Shown one piece after another: positions 26,301 through 35,647 of a DNA stretch of 64,000 nt. Within the stretch, counting starts at the first letter, position 1. Every line of letters starts with the position of its first letter. Made by a program: the position numbers and the translations under genes. The notes below the pieces were generated by a model. The model was not told the DNA's origin and did not search any database. It was given only the letters and a program-made list of their open reading frames with translations. The DNA lies in the NCBI GenBank assembly GCA_947178145.1, contig CAMWXE010000002.1:1-64000 (forward strand). The letters are read 5' to 3'. The stretch comes from an uncultured Lachnospiraceae bacterium (GTDB lineage: Bacteria; Bacillota; Clostridia; Lachnospirales; Lachnospiraceae).

Positions 26301-27764
26301 TCAAAAACCGCCATAGATAAACTCCACCACCGTTGAAAACGATACCACAGACCAGCTAAACAGCAAAATCGTAAGAATACATTTCGCAATGCCCGGCCGG
26401 AACGTTGTAACCTTGTCCCTGACATGAAAACAAAGCAAAAAGACAATCAGCAAAAAAACAATCAGTCCAAACACCGGATACTGCCCCAGAAACTCTCCGA
26501 TCACAGGAAACCTGTCTTTTAAAAATGTGACCTCCGACAGTTCAAAGCAGGCCAGCAGCGATCCGCCGATAGTCAAATCTTCCATTTTTATAATTTTCTG
26601 TATCATCTCCCACGCATGTGAAACGGACTCTGCACGAAAGAAAATCCATGCCATATTGACAAAGCTAAATGTCACGAACCATCGAATTACGACATGCAGC
26701 TTTTCCCACTGCCGCTCAAACGCCTTATTCAGACACTGACCAATCCCGTGCAGTCCTCCCCAAAACACATAGTTCCACGCAGCGCCATGCCACAGGCCGC
26801 TGACCAGAAATACAATCATTGTGTTCAGATAGGTCCTGACGGTTCCCTTCCTGCTTCCTCCCAGCGGAAAATATAAATACTCCCGCAGAAAGCTTGTCAA
26901 CGATATGTGCCATCGCTTCCAGAATTCGATGACAGAGACAGCCTGATACGGCGAATCAAAATTATCCGGAAGTGTCAAATTCAGCATCTTCGAAATTCCC
27001 AATGCCATATGACTGTATCCGCTGAAATCAAAATAAATCTGAAAGGTAAAGCAAAGCGACACTACCAGCGCTTCCATTGCTGTCAGATTCGCAACTGGCA
27101 ACTCATATCCCCAGCTCACCGCTTTCGACAGCACATCCGCCAAAAGTACCTTCCTTGCCAATCCTGTTGCAAACAGCCATAAACCATAAGCAAGATTATC
27201 CATATTGGCTTTTCTGTTCTCCGGGTCGTTCATCTGCGGAACCAAATCCTCATATTTTGTGATTGGCCCCTGAACCAATTTGGGAAAATAGCTGATATAA
27301 AAAAGATAATCCACAAGGGAGACTCGTGAAATCTTTCCCCGGTACAAATCCACCAAAAAAGCAATTTGCTGAAATGTAATAAAACTGATTCCTGCCGGAA
27401 GCAAAATCTCTCTGAGAGAAAAGGAGGCGTGCAAATATCGATTCACATTCTGCACCAGAAAATATGCATATTTAAAATACCCCAGTACTGCAATCTGTAC
27501 CCCAACGCCAACACCCAGAAACACCTTGGAAACAATGCTGCCGTGATCACATTTTCTCAATGGAATTCCCAATATCCACGTAATCAACGCGCCAGACACT
27601 AGGAATGTCACTGCGTACCGATCGCCAAATCCCACAAAGAACAGCGAGATGGCAATCAGCCAAAACTTTGATAAAGAATACTTTTGCACGCGATTTAGAA
27701 TGAAATATATCAGCACTGTAACAGGCAAAAAACACAGTGTAAAAATATAAGAGTTAAAAATCAT
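26301..27764 (-). CDS. MBOAT family O-acyltransferase (copy 2)
   Basis: 487 residues from ATG 27764, the same length as copy 1. F-W-K-R-W-H (His286), L-G-G-S-R-K-G and S-G-L-W-H-G (His326) are the MBOAT hallmarks. A GTG at 27782 with AGGA upstream would add six residues, but copy 1 starts at the equivalent M-L-F-N-S, so M-I-F-N-S is preferred. It lies between a deacetylase-like gene and its SGNH partner. Divergence from copy 1 suggests a different acyl acceptor or an old duplication. Confidence 0.9.
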   Translation of the reverse strand: MIFNSYIFTLCFLPVTVLIYFILNRVQKYSLSKFWLIAISLFFVGFGDRYAVTFLVSGALITWILGIPLRKCDHGSIVSKVFLGVGVGVQIAVLGYFKYAYFLVQNVNRYLHASFSLREILLPAGISFITFQQIAFLVDLYRGKISRVSLVDYLFYISYFPKLVQGPITKYEDLVPQMNDPENRKANMDNLAYGLWLFATGLARKVLLADVLSKAVSWGYELPVANLTAMEALVVSLCFTFQIYFDFSGYSHMALGISKMLNLTLPDNFDSPYQAVSVIEFWKRWHISLTSFLREYLYFPLGGSRKGTVRTYLNTMIVFLVSGLWHGAAWNYVFWGGLHGIGQCLNKAFERQWEKLHVVIRWFVTFSFVNMAWIFFRAESVSHAWEMIQKIIKMEDLTIGGSLLACFELSEVTFLKDRFPVIGEFLGQYPVFGLIVFLLIVFLLCFHVRDKVTTFRPGIAKCILTILLFSWSVVSFSTVVEFIYGGF

Positions 27765-27794
27765 CGTGTCGTTTATCCTCACTTTTTCCTATGA

Positions 27795-28565
27795 CTATTT
27801 TAATTGATAAATCTGTTTCTCCAAAAACCAGTCCCGATACTCCCCAAAATCCTTGCACTCCCCATCCACGCTGTCCACAATTTCCTCATATTTCTCCTGA
27901 ATCAGCTTCTGATAATTCTCAAAATTGTCGTACCCTTTCTTCGTCCATGCAAAGGGATGTGTTAAGATTTGCACCTTATCATGCCCAAAGATATTGTTCC
28001 TGTCGGGATATCCGTAGCGCCAGATATGATTGGCATCCGACATATATTTTATGTTTAATACCATATCCTCCGATACCTTTTCCGCAAAGGTAAAGAATTC
28101 ATCCTGATAGGCATTGATAATCCCAGGAAGCTTGATATTCTCGCGCAGCACATCGCGGGATGGTCTGTGGATTGAAAACTTGTTAATCTCAAATCCAAGC
28201 ATCTCACTCAGCATATGCATTTCTTTGATAATCTGTTTGCGAATCAATTCCATATCTGTCATGCCATTCAGCGCAAAGTGAAGACCGATATTTTCCCCCC
28301 GCTCATGCATATCCCGCACCATACTGAGATTTCTTCTGGAAAGGATATTGTACGAATTGTTGGTCCACTGGAAAAAGAAGGTTGAAGTAAAATCCATACT
28401 GCTCTCTACCTTCGCCAAATCATACGCCCTGCTCACACTGTACTCCACGTCATGACGCATCAAGATAAACTGTTCCCGTCCAAGCGCCTCCTCGTAGGAA
28501 GATACATAATTTCCGGTCGATTGAATCAAACGAATGATCTCCCTGTAATCTTCAAAGGAAAACAT
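27795..28565 (-). CDS. polysaccharide deacetylase-like protein (NodB-fold, degenerate motif)
   Basis: 256 residues. R-H-D-V-E (His38, Asp39, Glu41) stands where NodB enzymes have T-F-D-D, L-H-F (His96) stands where the metal histidines occur, and H-R-P (133-135) fits the third motif. This arrangement is seen in a branch of carbohydrate esterase 4-like proteins often found beside glycosyltransferases. It has no signal peptide, so it should act in the cytoplasm, perhaps on a lipid-linked or nucleotide sugar. The next gene upstream, a GT4, ends only 3 bases before its start. Catalytic activity is uncertain because the second Asp is Glu. Confidence 0.6.
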   Translation of the reverse strand: MFSFEDYREIIRLIQSTGNYVSSYEEALGREQFILMRHDVEYSVSRAYDLAKVESSMDFTSTFFFQWTNNSYNILSRRNLSMVRDMHERGENIGLHFALNGMTDMELIRKQIIKEMHMLSEMLGFEINKFSIHRPSRDVLRENIKLPGIINAYQDEFFTFAEKVSEDMVLNIKYMSDANHIWRYGYPDRNNIFGHDKVQILTHPFAWTKKGYDNFENYQKLIQEKYEEIVDSVDGECKDFGEYRDWFLEKQIYQLK

Positions 28566-28568
28566 CCC

Positions 28569-29672
28569 CTATCCCCTCCTTCTGCATATTTTCTCTAGGT
28601 ATTGTTTCCATTGCACATACACCGCCTGCGCATTTGCAATCTCGGCAATCCTGCCTGCCTCCGCAGCCATTTTTTCAGCCTCCTCAGGATGCTCAATCAG
28701 GTAACAGATTCCTTCTGCAAGCGCCTGCGGATTCTTAATCGGAACTAACAGCCCATTCTTTCCATGGCTCATAATCGTAGCCGGTCCTCCACAAGGGCAG
28801 TCTGTGGCGACAACTGGCAGCCGCAGTGCCATCGCCTCCATAAGCGCATTGGGCAGCCCTTCCCAGTCTGAGGAAAAGGCATAAACCGCAGCATGTTTCA
28901 TCTCCTTCTCCAACCGATCGCTGCCCCCCATCAATTTCACGTAATCACCGGCATGATTTTCCTCGATTTTTCGTTCCAGGATTTCTTTTGTCCCATCCAG
29001 TGTATCATGTCCATATATTTTCAGGCAATAGTCCGGATGTTTCCTGTGAACCAGCTCAAATGCATCCAGCAGCATTGCCTGATTCTTAAAGTCCACCAGC
29101 CGCCCTGACTGTACGACAACTTTCTCTCGTTGCGCCGGAGCCGGCTCATCGATATATTTCTGGTGAATGGGATTCAGGATCACGACAGACTTCGCGTGCG
29201 TGTACGCCGGGAAAAAATCGCGCTGTCCATTTGTCTGAAACACGAATCCTGCCGCCTGTGGAAACAGATACTTAATCAGCAGTTGATCCATCCGGGAATC
29301 ATAGTGTCCCACCGGATCGGTTCTGACACAGACGCACACCGGACATCCGGTTCCTCTCGCCGCAAACAGTCCCCGATAGATTGCCTTCCGCGCAAACGCC
29401 ACCAGAACATCCGGCTGCTCCTTCTTGATAAAATTCCGCAAGTTCTTAACCCTTTTTATGATTTTATAAATGCGCCCTTTCTTCTCATCCTCTGGTGCTA
29501 GTCCAACATGAATCCTTCTGACTCCATCATCCAGTGAGAATTCCTCTTCCCCCTGCCATTCTGTGGCAACCAAAACGTCATAGCCCTCCCTGGCAAACTG
29601 GTTAGACAGATTGCTGACTACCCGCTCCGCTCCGCCATGCTCCAAACAGTTCAAATGAAATGCTATTTTCAT
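28569..29672 (-). CDS. GT4 family glycosyltransferase
   Basis: 367 residues of GT-B fold. The motif H-G-G-A-E-R-V-V-S (12-20) and the C-terminal E-G-L-P-N-A-L-M-E-A-M-A followed by V-V-A-T-D-C-P-C-G-G-P identify a retaining GT4 enzyme. The C-terminal half is very like that of the GT4 at 22126-23208, so the two may share donor type. Its ATG overlaps the stop of the formyltransferase gene by 4 bases. Confidence 0.88.
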   Translation of the reverse strand: MKIAFHLNCLEHGGAERVVSNLSNQFAREGYDVLVATEWQGEEEFSLDDGVRRIHVGLAPEDEKKGRIYKIIKRVKNLRNFIKKEQPDVLVAFARKAIYRGLFAARGTGCPVCVCVRTDPVGHYDSRMDQLLIKYLFPQAAGFVFQTNGQRDFFPAYTHAKSVVILNPIHQKYIDEPAPAQREKVVVQSGRLVDFKNQAMLLDAFELVHRKHPDYCLKIYGHDTLDGTKEILERKIEENHAGDYVKLMGGSDRLEKEMKHAAVYAFSSDWEGLPNALMEAMALRLPVVATDCPCGGPATIMSHGKNGLLVPIKNPQALAEGICYLIEHPEEAEKMAAEAGRIAEIANAQAVYVQWKQYLEKICRRRG

Positions 29673-30589
29673 GTAAAAATATCCCCCTTTTTTATTGCAA
29701 AATCACACTCATATTCGTCTATCAAGAGGGAACCATCCACCGTTCTGACCACCAGCCTGTCGTCAAAAATATCTGCGACTTCGCCACATGCACAGGCTGA
29801 AAAATCGATCATCTCATCAAAAGGATGCGCTCTCCAGATCGTAACCTTTTTCGATCCAATCATGGCATAAGCGCCCGGAAAAGGTGCCGCGACACCGCGA
29901 ATCAGATTATAAATATTTCTGGTCCTGTCCTGAAAATCAATTTTGCCGTCTGCTGCTGTCCTTTTGGGATACCAGGAGTCAAAATCTTTCGAGTCTGTCT
30001 TAACCGCGACAGTTCCTGTCTGATATGCCTCCAACAATTTTCGAATCAGATTCTTGGCACAGATCATATTTTTGTACTGTGCTGTTCTGATATCGTCATG
30101 CTCTGTGATCGAAAACATCTCCTTCGCAAAGACATTCGGGCTGTCAGCCTTCTCATCGTAACGAAACAGATTGAGGTTAAAGCGCGTATCCCCCTGAATA
30201 ATCGACCAATTCAGCGGTGACCGCCCCCGTCCAAAAGGAAGATAGCCGCAATTGCCATGAAAGCCGAAAATGCCATAGGCAAATGCATCCAGGACAGATC
30301 CTGGCATAAGGCGCTGCCATCCCATCGAAATTCCAATCTCAAACTGGTTCTCCTGTATCAATTCCTGTGTCTTTTCGTCTGTGAGGAAATAACTATCCGC
30401 CATGTGAACAGGAATTCCATATTTCTGTGTCAGTCCATCAAGGCCCTTATACCCGGAAACCTGATTGCGGTTTACAACTTCCTCGCTGATTGTGATCACC
30501 AAATCCACACTGCAAATCGTATTATGGATAAATTCTACGATATTCTCTGTCGTGTCCTTTACCCCAAATACCACTACTTTATACTTCAT
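29669..30589 (-). CDS. formyltransferase family protein (sugar N-formyltransferase candidate)
   Basis: 306 residues from ATG 30589, which overlaps the upstream stop by 4 bases; the frame continues to 30796 but without homology. The block F-G-F-H-G-N then L-P-F-G-R-G-R-S-P-L-N-W (108-127) matches the F-N-L-H-G-S-L-L-P-K-Y-R-G-R-A-P-L-N-W of ArnA and other formyltetrahydrofolate-dependent enzymes, with His111 kept and Asp149 (K-A-D) in the place of the third catalytic residue. The catalytic Asn two before His is Gly109 here. The likely substrate is an amino sugar such as the 4-amino sugar of the PglF/PglE or WecE pathway. A second family member is at 56871-57581. Confidence 0.75.
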   Translation of the reverse strand: MKYKVVVFGVKDTTENIVEFIHNTICSVDLVITISEEVVNRNQVSGYKGLDGLTQKYGIPVHMADSYFLTDEKTQELIQENQFEIGISMGWQRLMPGSVLDAFAYGIFGFHGNCGYLPFGRGRSPLNWSIIQGDTRFNLNLFRYDEKADSPNVFAKEMFSITEHDDIRTAQYKNMICAKNLIRKLLEAYQTGTVAVKTDSKDFDSWYPKRTAADGKIDFQDRTRNIYNLIRGVAAPFPGAYAMIGSKKVTIWRAHPFDEMIDFSACACGEVADIFDDRLVVRTVDGSLLIDEYECDFAIKKGDIFT

Positions 30590-31968
30590 GAGCCCTCTCC
30601 ATTCTTTCTTAATTTTGCGCCCTCTATCAGCATAATAAGCCCCGACTGATAGAAAAATGCCGTGTTGTACAGCATATAGCGCATCTGGCAATAAATCGTA
30701 GCTGATGTAAACACCACGTTTGCAGCAATCGCTGTCAATACAACGATTGCAAACGGCAGAACAGAACACTCCACCACCCGATTGGACTTCTTCCACGCAA
30801 GTAAGAGGAGCAATGCGATATACGCCATATATATCAAAAGTGCGATCCAGTTTAAGATACGGTGTACTTTTAGCACTGTCGTAATCAATCCGTGAATCAC
30901 ATTGCTTATGAAAATGCGAAACAGATCAGGCAGGCACGGTCCAAGCAGCTCCCCTGACATTTCATTAACAATCTTTTCATAGCCGCTCTCCCGCTGGTCC
31001 TCGGGTATTCCATTCTGTTGCTGGTATTCCCTGATTACTGGCATCACTGTGTCAAACTTTATTCGATCATAGGAAAGACTATAGTGATCCTCCAATCCCA
31101 TCCAGCCCTCTCCCGCATACGCGATATTGTACTGATTGCCGTCTGCACGTTCCAATATCTCCAAAAAGATCGCCCTGTTTTCCTCCGAGGAAATATTTTG
31201 TGCCATATCCTTATTCGCAGCATATATTTCATTTCCAAATATAAAGCTTGAATCCCCTGTATGCGGCGCGAAAACACCGCGCACCGCATCATTGTACACG
31301 CAGTCGATCAACCGTGTGCCCGCAAATACCGCCACCGCAATGCAGACTGCACAGGGAACCGCTTTCCGAAAGCTCTTCTTACACAGGTATGCATATATGA
31401 CCGCCAAAAACAGAAGACCAAGACTAATCATCATGTGCTTTCTGATCGAAATCAGGACAATGCTCCACACAACTCCTGTCATAATGCTTTTTTTGTCTCT
31501 GTCATAGACAATCCCAAGCAGGCTTATAAAGAAAAGAATCCAAAAGGAATAGGCCAGCGCCTCTGTACATATACTATTATAATAACTGTATCTTCTCTGT
31601 GCAACAAAACGGTTGAGCAAGGTAATTCCATACTCTATCACCAGCATGCACACCATCCAGAACCAGTGCAGCTGAAATCTTCTCTGCAGCTCCATCGCCA
31701 AAGCTGCAGCCGCATATCCTGCAATCAGGCACTGGACAATCACAACTGCATCCAGATACCTGTCTTTTCCCAGCATCGTCCGAAATATCCATAAAAACGT
31801 ACAATACCCTGGCTCCCTGTCGCTTGTCATGTCAATATACGTGAGACCATCCGGCGTCATGATCACCCCATCGTGCCAGTACCATATCAAATAGAATACC
31901 ACACTGAATACAAACAATCCCAAATATACAATTCGTCTTGTCCTCTTATCCGCTAAATCAACGTTCAT
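30586..31968 (-). CDS. polytopic membrane protein, possibly GT-C-like
   Basis: 460 residues with about 11 hydrophobic segments and a soluble loop at about 225-330. M-T-P-D-G-L-T-Y-I-D in the first outer loop gives acidic residues in the place expected for a GT-C enzyme, but the classical D-E or D-D pair is not seen. ATG 31968 has GGAGG six bases upstream and is preferred over ATG 31974. It sits between the hexapeptide acetyltransferase gene and the formyltransferase. Membrane protein is sure; enzymatic role is inferred from neighbours. Confidence 0.55.
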   Translation of the reverse strand: MNVDLADKRTRRIVYLGLFVFSVVFYLIWYWHDGVIMTPDGLTYIDMTSDREPGYCTFLWIFRTMLGKDRYLDAVVIVQCLIAGYAAAALAMELQRRFQLHWFWMVCMLVIEYGITLLNRFVAQRRYSYYNSICTEALAYSFWILFFISLLGIVYDRDKKSIMTGVVWSIVLISIRKHMMISLGLLFLAVIYAYLCKKSFRKAVPCAVCIAVAVFAGTRLIDCVYNDAVRGVFAPHTGDSSFIFGNEIYAANKDMAQNISSEENRAIFLEILERADGNQYNIAYAGEGWMGLEDHYSLSYDRIKFDTVMPVIREYQQQNGIPEDQRESGYEKIVNEMSGELLGPCLPDLFRIFISNVIHGLITTVLKVHRILNWIALLIYMAYIALLLLLAWKKSNRVVECSVLPFAIVVLTAIAANVVFTSATIYCQMRYMLYNTAFFYQSGLIMLIEGAKLRKNGEGS

Positions 31969-32015
31969 TGCCATCCTCCATCTGCAGTCACTCCGTATCC
32001 AGCCGCTCTTTTATC

Positions 32016-32546
32016 CTAATCCCTGCTCTTTATCCTTCCTGCCGGAACGCCGACCAGCACTGCGCCCTTTTCTTCACAAGATTTGTTCAAGACCGCGTTC
32101 GCACCAATCTGCACTTCATCCGCCACCCGAATATCCCCAAAAACCTTTGCGCCGGGTCCTATATATACATGCTCCCCAATCACGGGTGCCTTATCATGAT
32201 TTGCACCGATGACGACCCCCGGATGCACTCTGCAGTACCTTCCAACCTTTGCCTTCGCATTGATAATCACAGAGCCGAGATGTACCATCTCAAACCCCTC
32301 CTCCACTACATTGAGCGGAATAGAGATGCCATATCTTGTCTGTATCCGCAGCAGTTTCACAAGATACCAATACCTAGAAAGCTTCCCATTGTTCGCCGCG
32401 TACTCTGCCTTTCTCAAATATTTCATATGTTTATATAAAATCTGATACTCTGTGAGCATCACAGGCAGATTGTAGTACCACTTTTTTCCATATATTTTTT
32501 CCTCGATTTCAAGAACATGTCTTAGCTGTTCCTTTGTCTGAATCAT
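32016..32546 (-). CDS. hexapeptide-repeat acetyltransferase (serine acetyltransferase-like fold)
   Basis: 176 residues. An alpha-helical N-terminus of about 80 residues is followed by left-handed beta-helix repeats (I-I-N-A-K-A, V-G-R-Y-C-R, V-V-I-G-A-N, V-Y-I-G-P-G, I-R-V-A-D-E, V-Q-I-G-A-N) with His near residue 107 as probable catalytic base. It resembles CysE-type proteins of capsule loci that O-acetylate sugars; the G-G-T-G of true serine acetyltransferases is absent. It is not built like PglD, which has an extra N-terminal Rossmann-like domain. Its ATG overlaps the stop of the upstream GT4 by 4 bases, with GGAGGGG ahead. Confidence 0.75.
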   Translation of the reverse strand: MIQTKEQLRHVLEIEEKIYGKKWYYNLPVMLTEYQILYKHMKYLRKAEYAANNGKLSRYWYLVKLLRIQTRYGISIPLNVVEEGFEMVHLGSVIINAKAKVGRYCRVHPGVVIGANHDKAPVIGEHVYIGPGAKVFGDIRVADEVQIGANAVLNKSCEEKGAVLVGVPAGRIKSRD

Positions 32547-33661
32547 ACAGCCCCTCCGTTCCTTCCAGGCTCTTTGTCAACAATCTTCCCAAAATAGTCT
32601 TCATACCAGGAAGACAGGGCTTGCGCATCATATCCCGCCGCCGCGATCGAATCATACTGGCAGCTCCGATCATAACCTTTCTGTATGCTGACAGCCTTTT
32701 TCGCCCACACCGCAGGCGGCTCTTCGATCGAAACATATTCCAGCAGCCCCTCTGACATGATTACATCCCTGGTAATCGTGTCGGATATCAGGCTCTTCAG
32801 ACCTGCTGCCTGCGCTTCAATCAGCGTCAGCGGAAGCCCTTCAAATACAGATGGAAATATTAACACATCAAAGCATGACATGAAATCCTCCGCATCCGTT
32901 CTGATTCCTGTCAGTACCACCTTGTCCGCTATCCCCAGCCGCCTTATTTCCGCCTCAATTTCGGTTCTCAGCGAACCCTCTCCCAGACAGAAAAACCGGG
33001 CACTGTCGTCCAGCTTTGCAATTTCCTTGTATATTTTCAACAGATACATATGATTCTTGGATGCGATAAAGTTTGCGATATGACCATACACCGGTCTGTC
33101 TCCCAACCCAAACTCTTCCCGGATCCTCTTTGACGCATCCGGTCTATATGCAAACTTCCGGATATTAATCGCATTGTGAATGATCTTAAAATCCTGTTTT
33201 CCAAACATCCACTGGCCCGCTTTTTCGGAACACGCAAAGCGCTCTGCCGCTGCGGCCCTCATCAACAGTTTTCCAAGTCGGTGCAGTATCCGATTGGGAT
33301 CCGTCTCATTGTGCGAATGGCAGATTGTATAGGCGCCGCCCCATTTGGCCGCCAACAGCTGCGGCGTCACCAGCGCGTTGGAGGTATGTCTGATCACAAT
33401 CCTGTACGAATTGTCCTTCACAATGCGATAGAGCCGGACCAGATTGTTCAGGGGGCTTCTCGTCAGCCTCGGAAGTTCATAGACCTTTCCCCCCATTTGC
33501 TGGATTGCCTCCACATAATCATTCTCTTTTCTCTTATGAATCACCATGTCAAACTGTACTTTATCGCGATCGATGTTTTCGTACAGATTCATAATGAAGT
33601 TTGGAATCCCGCCCGGATCAATCGGTCCGACAATGTGAAGCACCCTGATTGGTTCCGCCAT
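32543..33661 (-). CDS. GT4 family glycosyltransferase (EpsF-like)
   Basis: 372 residues. D-P-G-G-I-P-N-F-I-M-N-L (near 15-26) and F-P-S-V-F-E-G-L-P-L-T-L-I-E-A-Q-A (near 275-291) mark a GT4 enzyme of the EpsF type, as does the enzyme at 34502-35647; the two align along their full length. ATG 33661 has GGAGG at six bases, better than ATG 33667. Neighbouring genes are the FemAB-like protein upstream and the acetyltransferase downstream. Confidence 0.88.
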   Translation of the reverse strand: MAEPIRVLHIVGPIDPGGIPNFIMNLYENIDRDKVQFDMVIHKRKENDYVEAIQQMGGKVYELPRLTRSPLNNLVRLYRIVKDNSYRIVIRHTSNALVTPQLLAAKWGGAYTICHSHNETDPNRILHRLGKLLMRAAAAERFACSEKAGQWMFGKQDFKIIHNAINIRKFAYRPDASKRIREEFGLGDRPVYGHIANFIASKNHMYLLKIYKEIAKLDDSARFFCLGEGSLRTEIEAEIRRLGIADKVVLTGIRTDAEDFMSCFDVLIFPSVFEGLPLTLIEAQAAGLKSLISDTITRDVIMSEGLLEYVSIEEPPAVWAKKAVSIQKGYDRSCQYDSIAAAGYDAQALSSWYEDYFGKIVDKEPGRNGGAV

Positions 33662-33691
33662 ATGCATCCTCCTTCTGTGTGCGCAAAATCG

Positions 33692-34477
33692 TTAATGGAT
33701 ACGTTTCAGCAGTTTCATCGCTGTGACTGCCATCTTTCCCAGCAGCGTATTTCCTGCATACACATTATAGTATGTGGCTTTATCCCCTCCAAATTTCAGC
33801 TTGAATTCATCAATCCCATTGGGATTGTCAAAATCAGAGATTCCACCCCAGTCGTATCGCTGCAATCCTTTCTTCTTGAAATATAAAATATCCTCCCAGT
33901 GGAGACGCTTGTTCGCGCGTCCGATCATGGACTGATCAGCACTCTCCTCGCGGAAACAGGAGGCTGAATGCAATAGTCTGGCATCGGTATGGTCACAGAT
34001 ATAGGAGTGAAACACAAGCATCTCTCCCTCATGCCACACTGCGGAGAACAAGACGCTGTCCGCCTCGATATACTTTTTCACTCCTGTTAGATTATATTTG
34101 GCATCAATCCCCTTTGACTGATACATACTCTCGTATAGTTGCGCAAATTGTCCCAAAAGCTTCCTATCCTTCTCAAGATCGGACTTTTGATAAAATTGAA
34201 TCTCTATGCCATCCCTCTCACTCCTGCGACACTCATATCTCACATTCTTATTGACTGCCGCATGCATTTTCTCTTCTGACATCGTTAGATCATTCATACA
34301 GGTATGAAACTCCTGCCAACCCCGAAACCTGCCTTTCGTCTCCCCGACAGGGACACCGTGAACAAACAAAATATCCGCTCTCCGCTTCTGCCCCAGAAGC
34401 TCCGACAGTTTAACCGCTCCAGGATACCAGATCTGGTTCACTTGGATCAATTTCTTCCGATATGAGACATCAATCAT
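33692..34477 (-). CDS. FemAB-like / GNAT-fold acyltransferase
   Basis: 261 residues with no membrane segment. The C-terminal half has Y-D-W-G-G-I and then G-I-D-E-F-K-L-K-F-G-G, the signature of FemAB-type peptidyltransferases and related BioF2-like GNAT proteins. Classical FemAB enzymes add amino acids from aminoacyl-tRNA to lipid II; single-domain relatives in glycan loci are thought to acylate amino sugars. At 261 residues it lacks the coiled-coil arm of FemA and may hold one full and one partial GNAT fold. It lies between two EpsF-like GT4 genes. The acyl or aminoacyl donor is unknown. Confidence 0.65.
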   Translation of the reverse strand: MIDVSYRKKLIQVNQIWYPGAVKLSELLGQKRRADILFVHGVPVGETKGRFRGWQEFHTCMNDLTMSEEKMHAAVNKNVRYECRRSERDGIEIQFYQKSDLEKDRKLLGQFAQLYESMYQSKGIDAKYNLTGVKKYIEADSVLFSAVWHEGEMLVFHSYICDHTDARLLHSASCFREESADQSMIGRANKRLHWEDILYFKKKGLQRYDWGGISDFDNPNGIDEFKLKFGGDKATYYNVYAGNTLLGKMAVTAMKLLKRIH

Positions 34478-34501
34478 CGCTTTCTACCTCTCTACAACAA
34501 T

Positions 34502-35647
34502 TTATTGTGTTATCATTCCAGGCGGATTCTCCCCACTGATATAAAATGCTTCCATCTTTGCCGCCTGCCTGTGCACATCGAAATCCTTCCCGGCAATTGC
34601 TGCCCGCATGTCCTCTCTTATGAGCGCTTTTTTGCTGTTTCTCATGATTTCACTTGCCCAGCTGGCAGCCGGATCCTCGATACTCTTATACGTTACAAGC
34701 GCTGTCAGCGCCACCTCTCTTGTCACCTTATCCGAGACAAGGCAGCAAAGCCCTGATGCCTGTGCCTCCGCCACACTTCCTGGAAACCCCTCAAAGACCG
34801 ACGGAAAGACAAAGTAGTCAAACGCCTGATAATACCGCTCCACATCAAAACAATTCCCGAGAAACACAACCCGGTCTGCAAGTCCTGACGCGTTGACCTT
34901 CTCCCTGATCTCTCCTTCCAGCCCGCCTTTTCCAATCAGTACGAGCGCCGCATCCTCCCTCATTTTACATAATTGGGCAAAAATGTCAATGAGATAACGG
35001 TGATTCTTCATAAACCCAAACCTGCCCACATGTCCGATAATAAACTTGTCCGCAAGACCCAGTTCTGTCCTGACTTCTTCGCGCACTGCAGGATTGAATG
35101 CAAAACGCTGCACATCAATCGCATTGGGAATCGTCCATACTTTTCCCTTTCCGATCCACTTCCGGCCATAGACTGCCTCACCTGCCTCGGCAGAACAGGT
35201 AAAGCAATAGTCTGCCCTGTACTTTAGTGGATATCGGATCACCTTTGTCACAAGACCTTTGATACCTGGGTCAACTCCCGCGCTTCTGGCATGGGCGATC
35301 GTCACTGGGACACCCGCTCTCTTCGCAATCGGAAGATAGATCGACGCAGTGCTGGTCATATGTCCGTGTACTGCCACAAACTCAGGATGTCCCCCAAAAA
35401 ATCTTCGCAGCGCTCTTTGGTAGGACAAGAGATTGAACACCCGAAATCGCGGAACGCTGTATATCCGGCCGCCAAGGCGCCGTATTTCCTCACTGTACTG
35501 CCCTTCCTTGTCCGTGTGCACCAGAAAATCAAACTGAACCTGGTCTTTGTCAAGCGCCCGGTAGAGCTCCATCACCCTGCTCTCCGCACCGCCGAGATTC
35601 GTCGTGCCAAGCACATTGAGTACCCGCACCGGTTTTGTCTGCATCAT
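34502..35647 (-). CDS. GT4 family glycosyltransferase (EpsF-like)
   Basis: 381 residues of GT-B fold. T-N-L-G-G-A-E-S-R-V-M-E-L (near 15-27), a conserved G-H-V-G-R-F in the donor domain and F-P-S-V-F-E-G-F-P-G-S-V-A-E-A-Q-A (E-x7-E) identify the family. Paralogue of the GT4 at 32543-33661. Its start overlaps the stop of the DUF2334 gene by 4 bases, so translation is coupled. Confidence 0.88.
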   Translation of the reverse strand: MMQTKPVRVLNVLGTTNLGGAESRVMELYRALDKDQVQFDFLVHTDKEGQYSEEIRRLGGRIYSVPRFRVFNLLSYQRALRRFFGGHPEFVAVHGHMTSTASIYLPIAKRAGVPVTIAHARSAGVDPGIKGLVTKVIRYPLKYRADYCFTCSAEAGEAVYGRKWIGKGKVWTIPNAIDVQRFAFNPAVREEVRTELGLADKFIIGHVGRFGFMKNHRYLIDIFAQLCKMREDAALVLIGKGGLEGEIREKVNASGLADRVVFLGNCFDVERYYQAFDYFVFPSVFEGFPGSVAEAQASGLCCLVSDKVTREVALTALVTYKSIEDPAASWASEIMRNSKKALIREDMRAAIAGKDFDVHRQAAKMEAFYISGENPPGMITQ

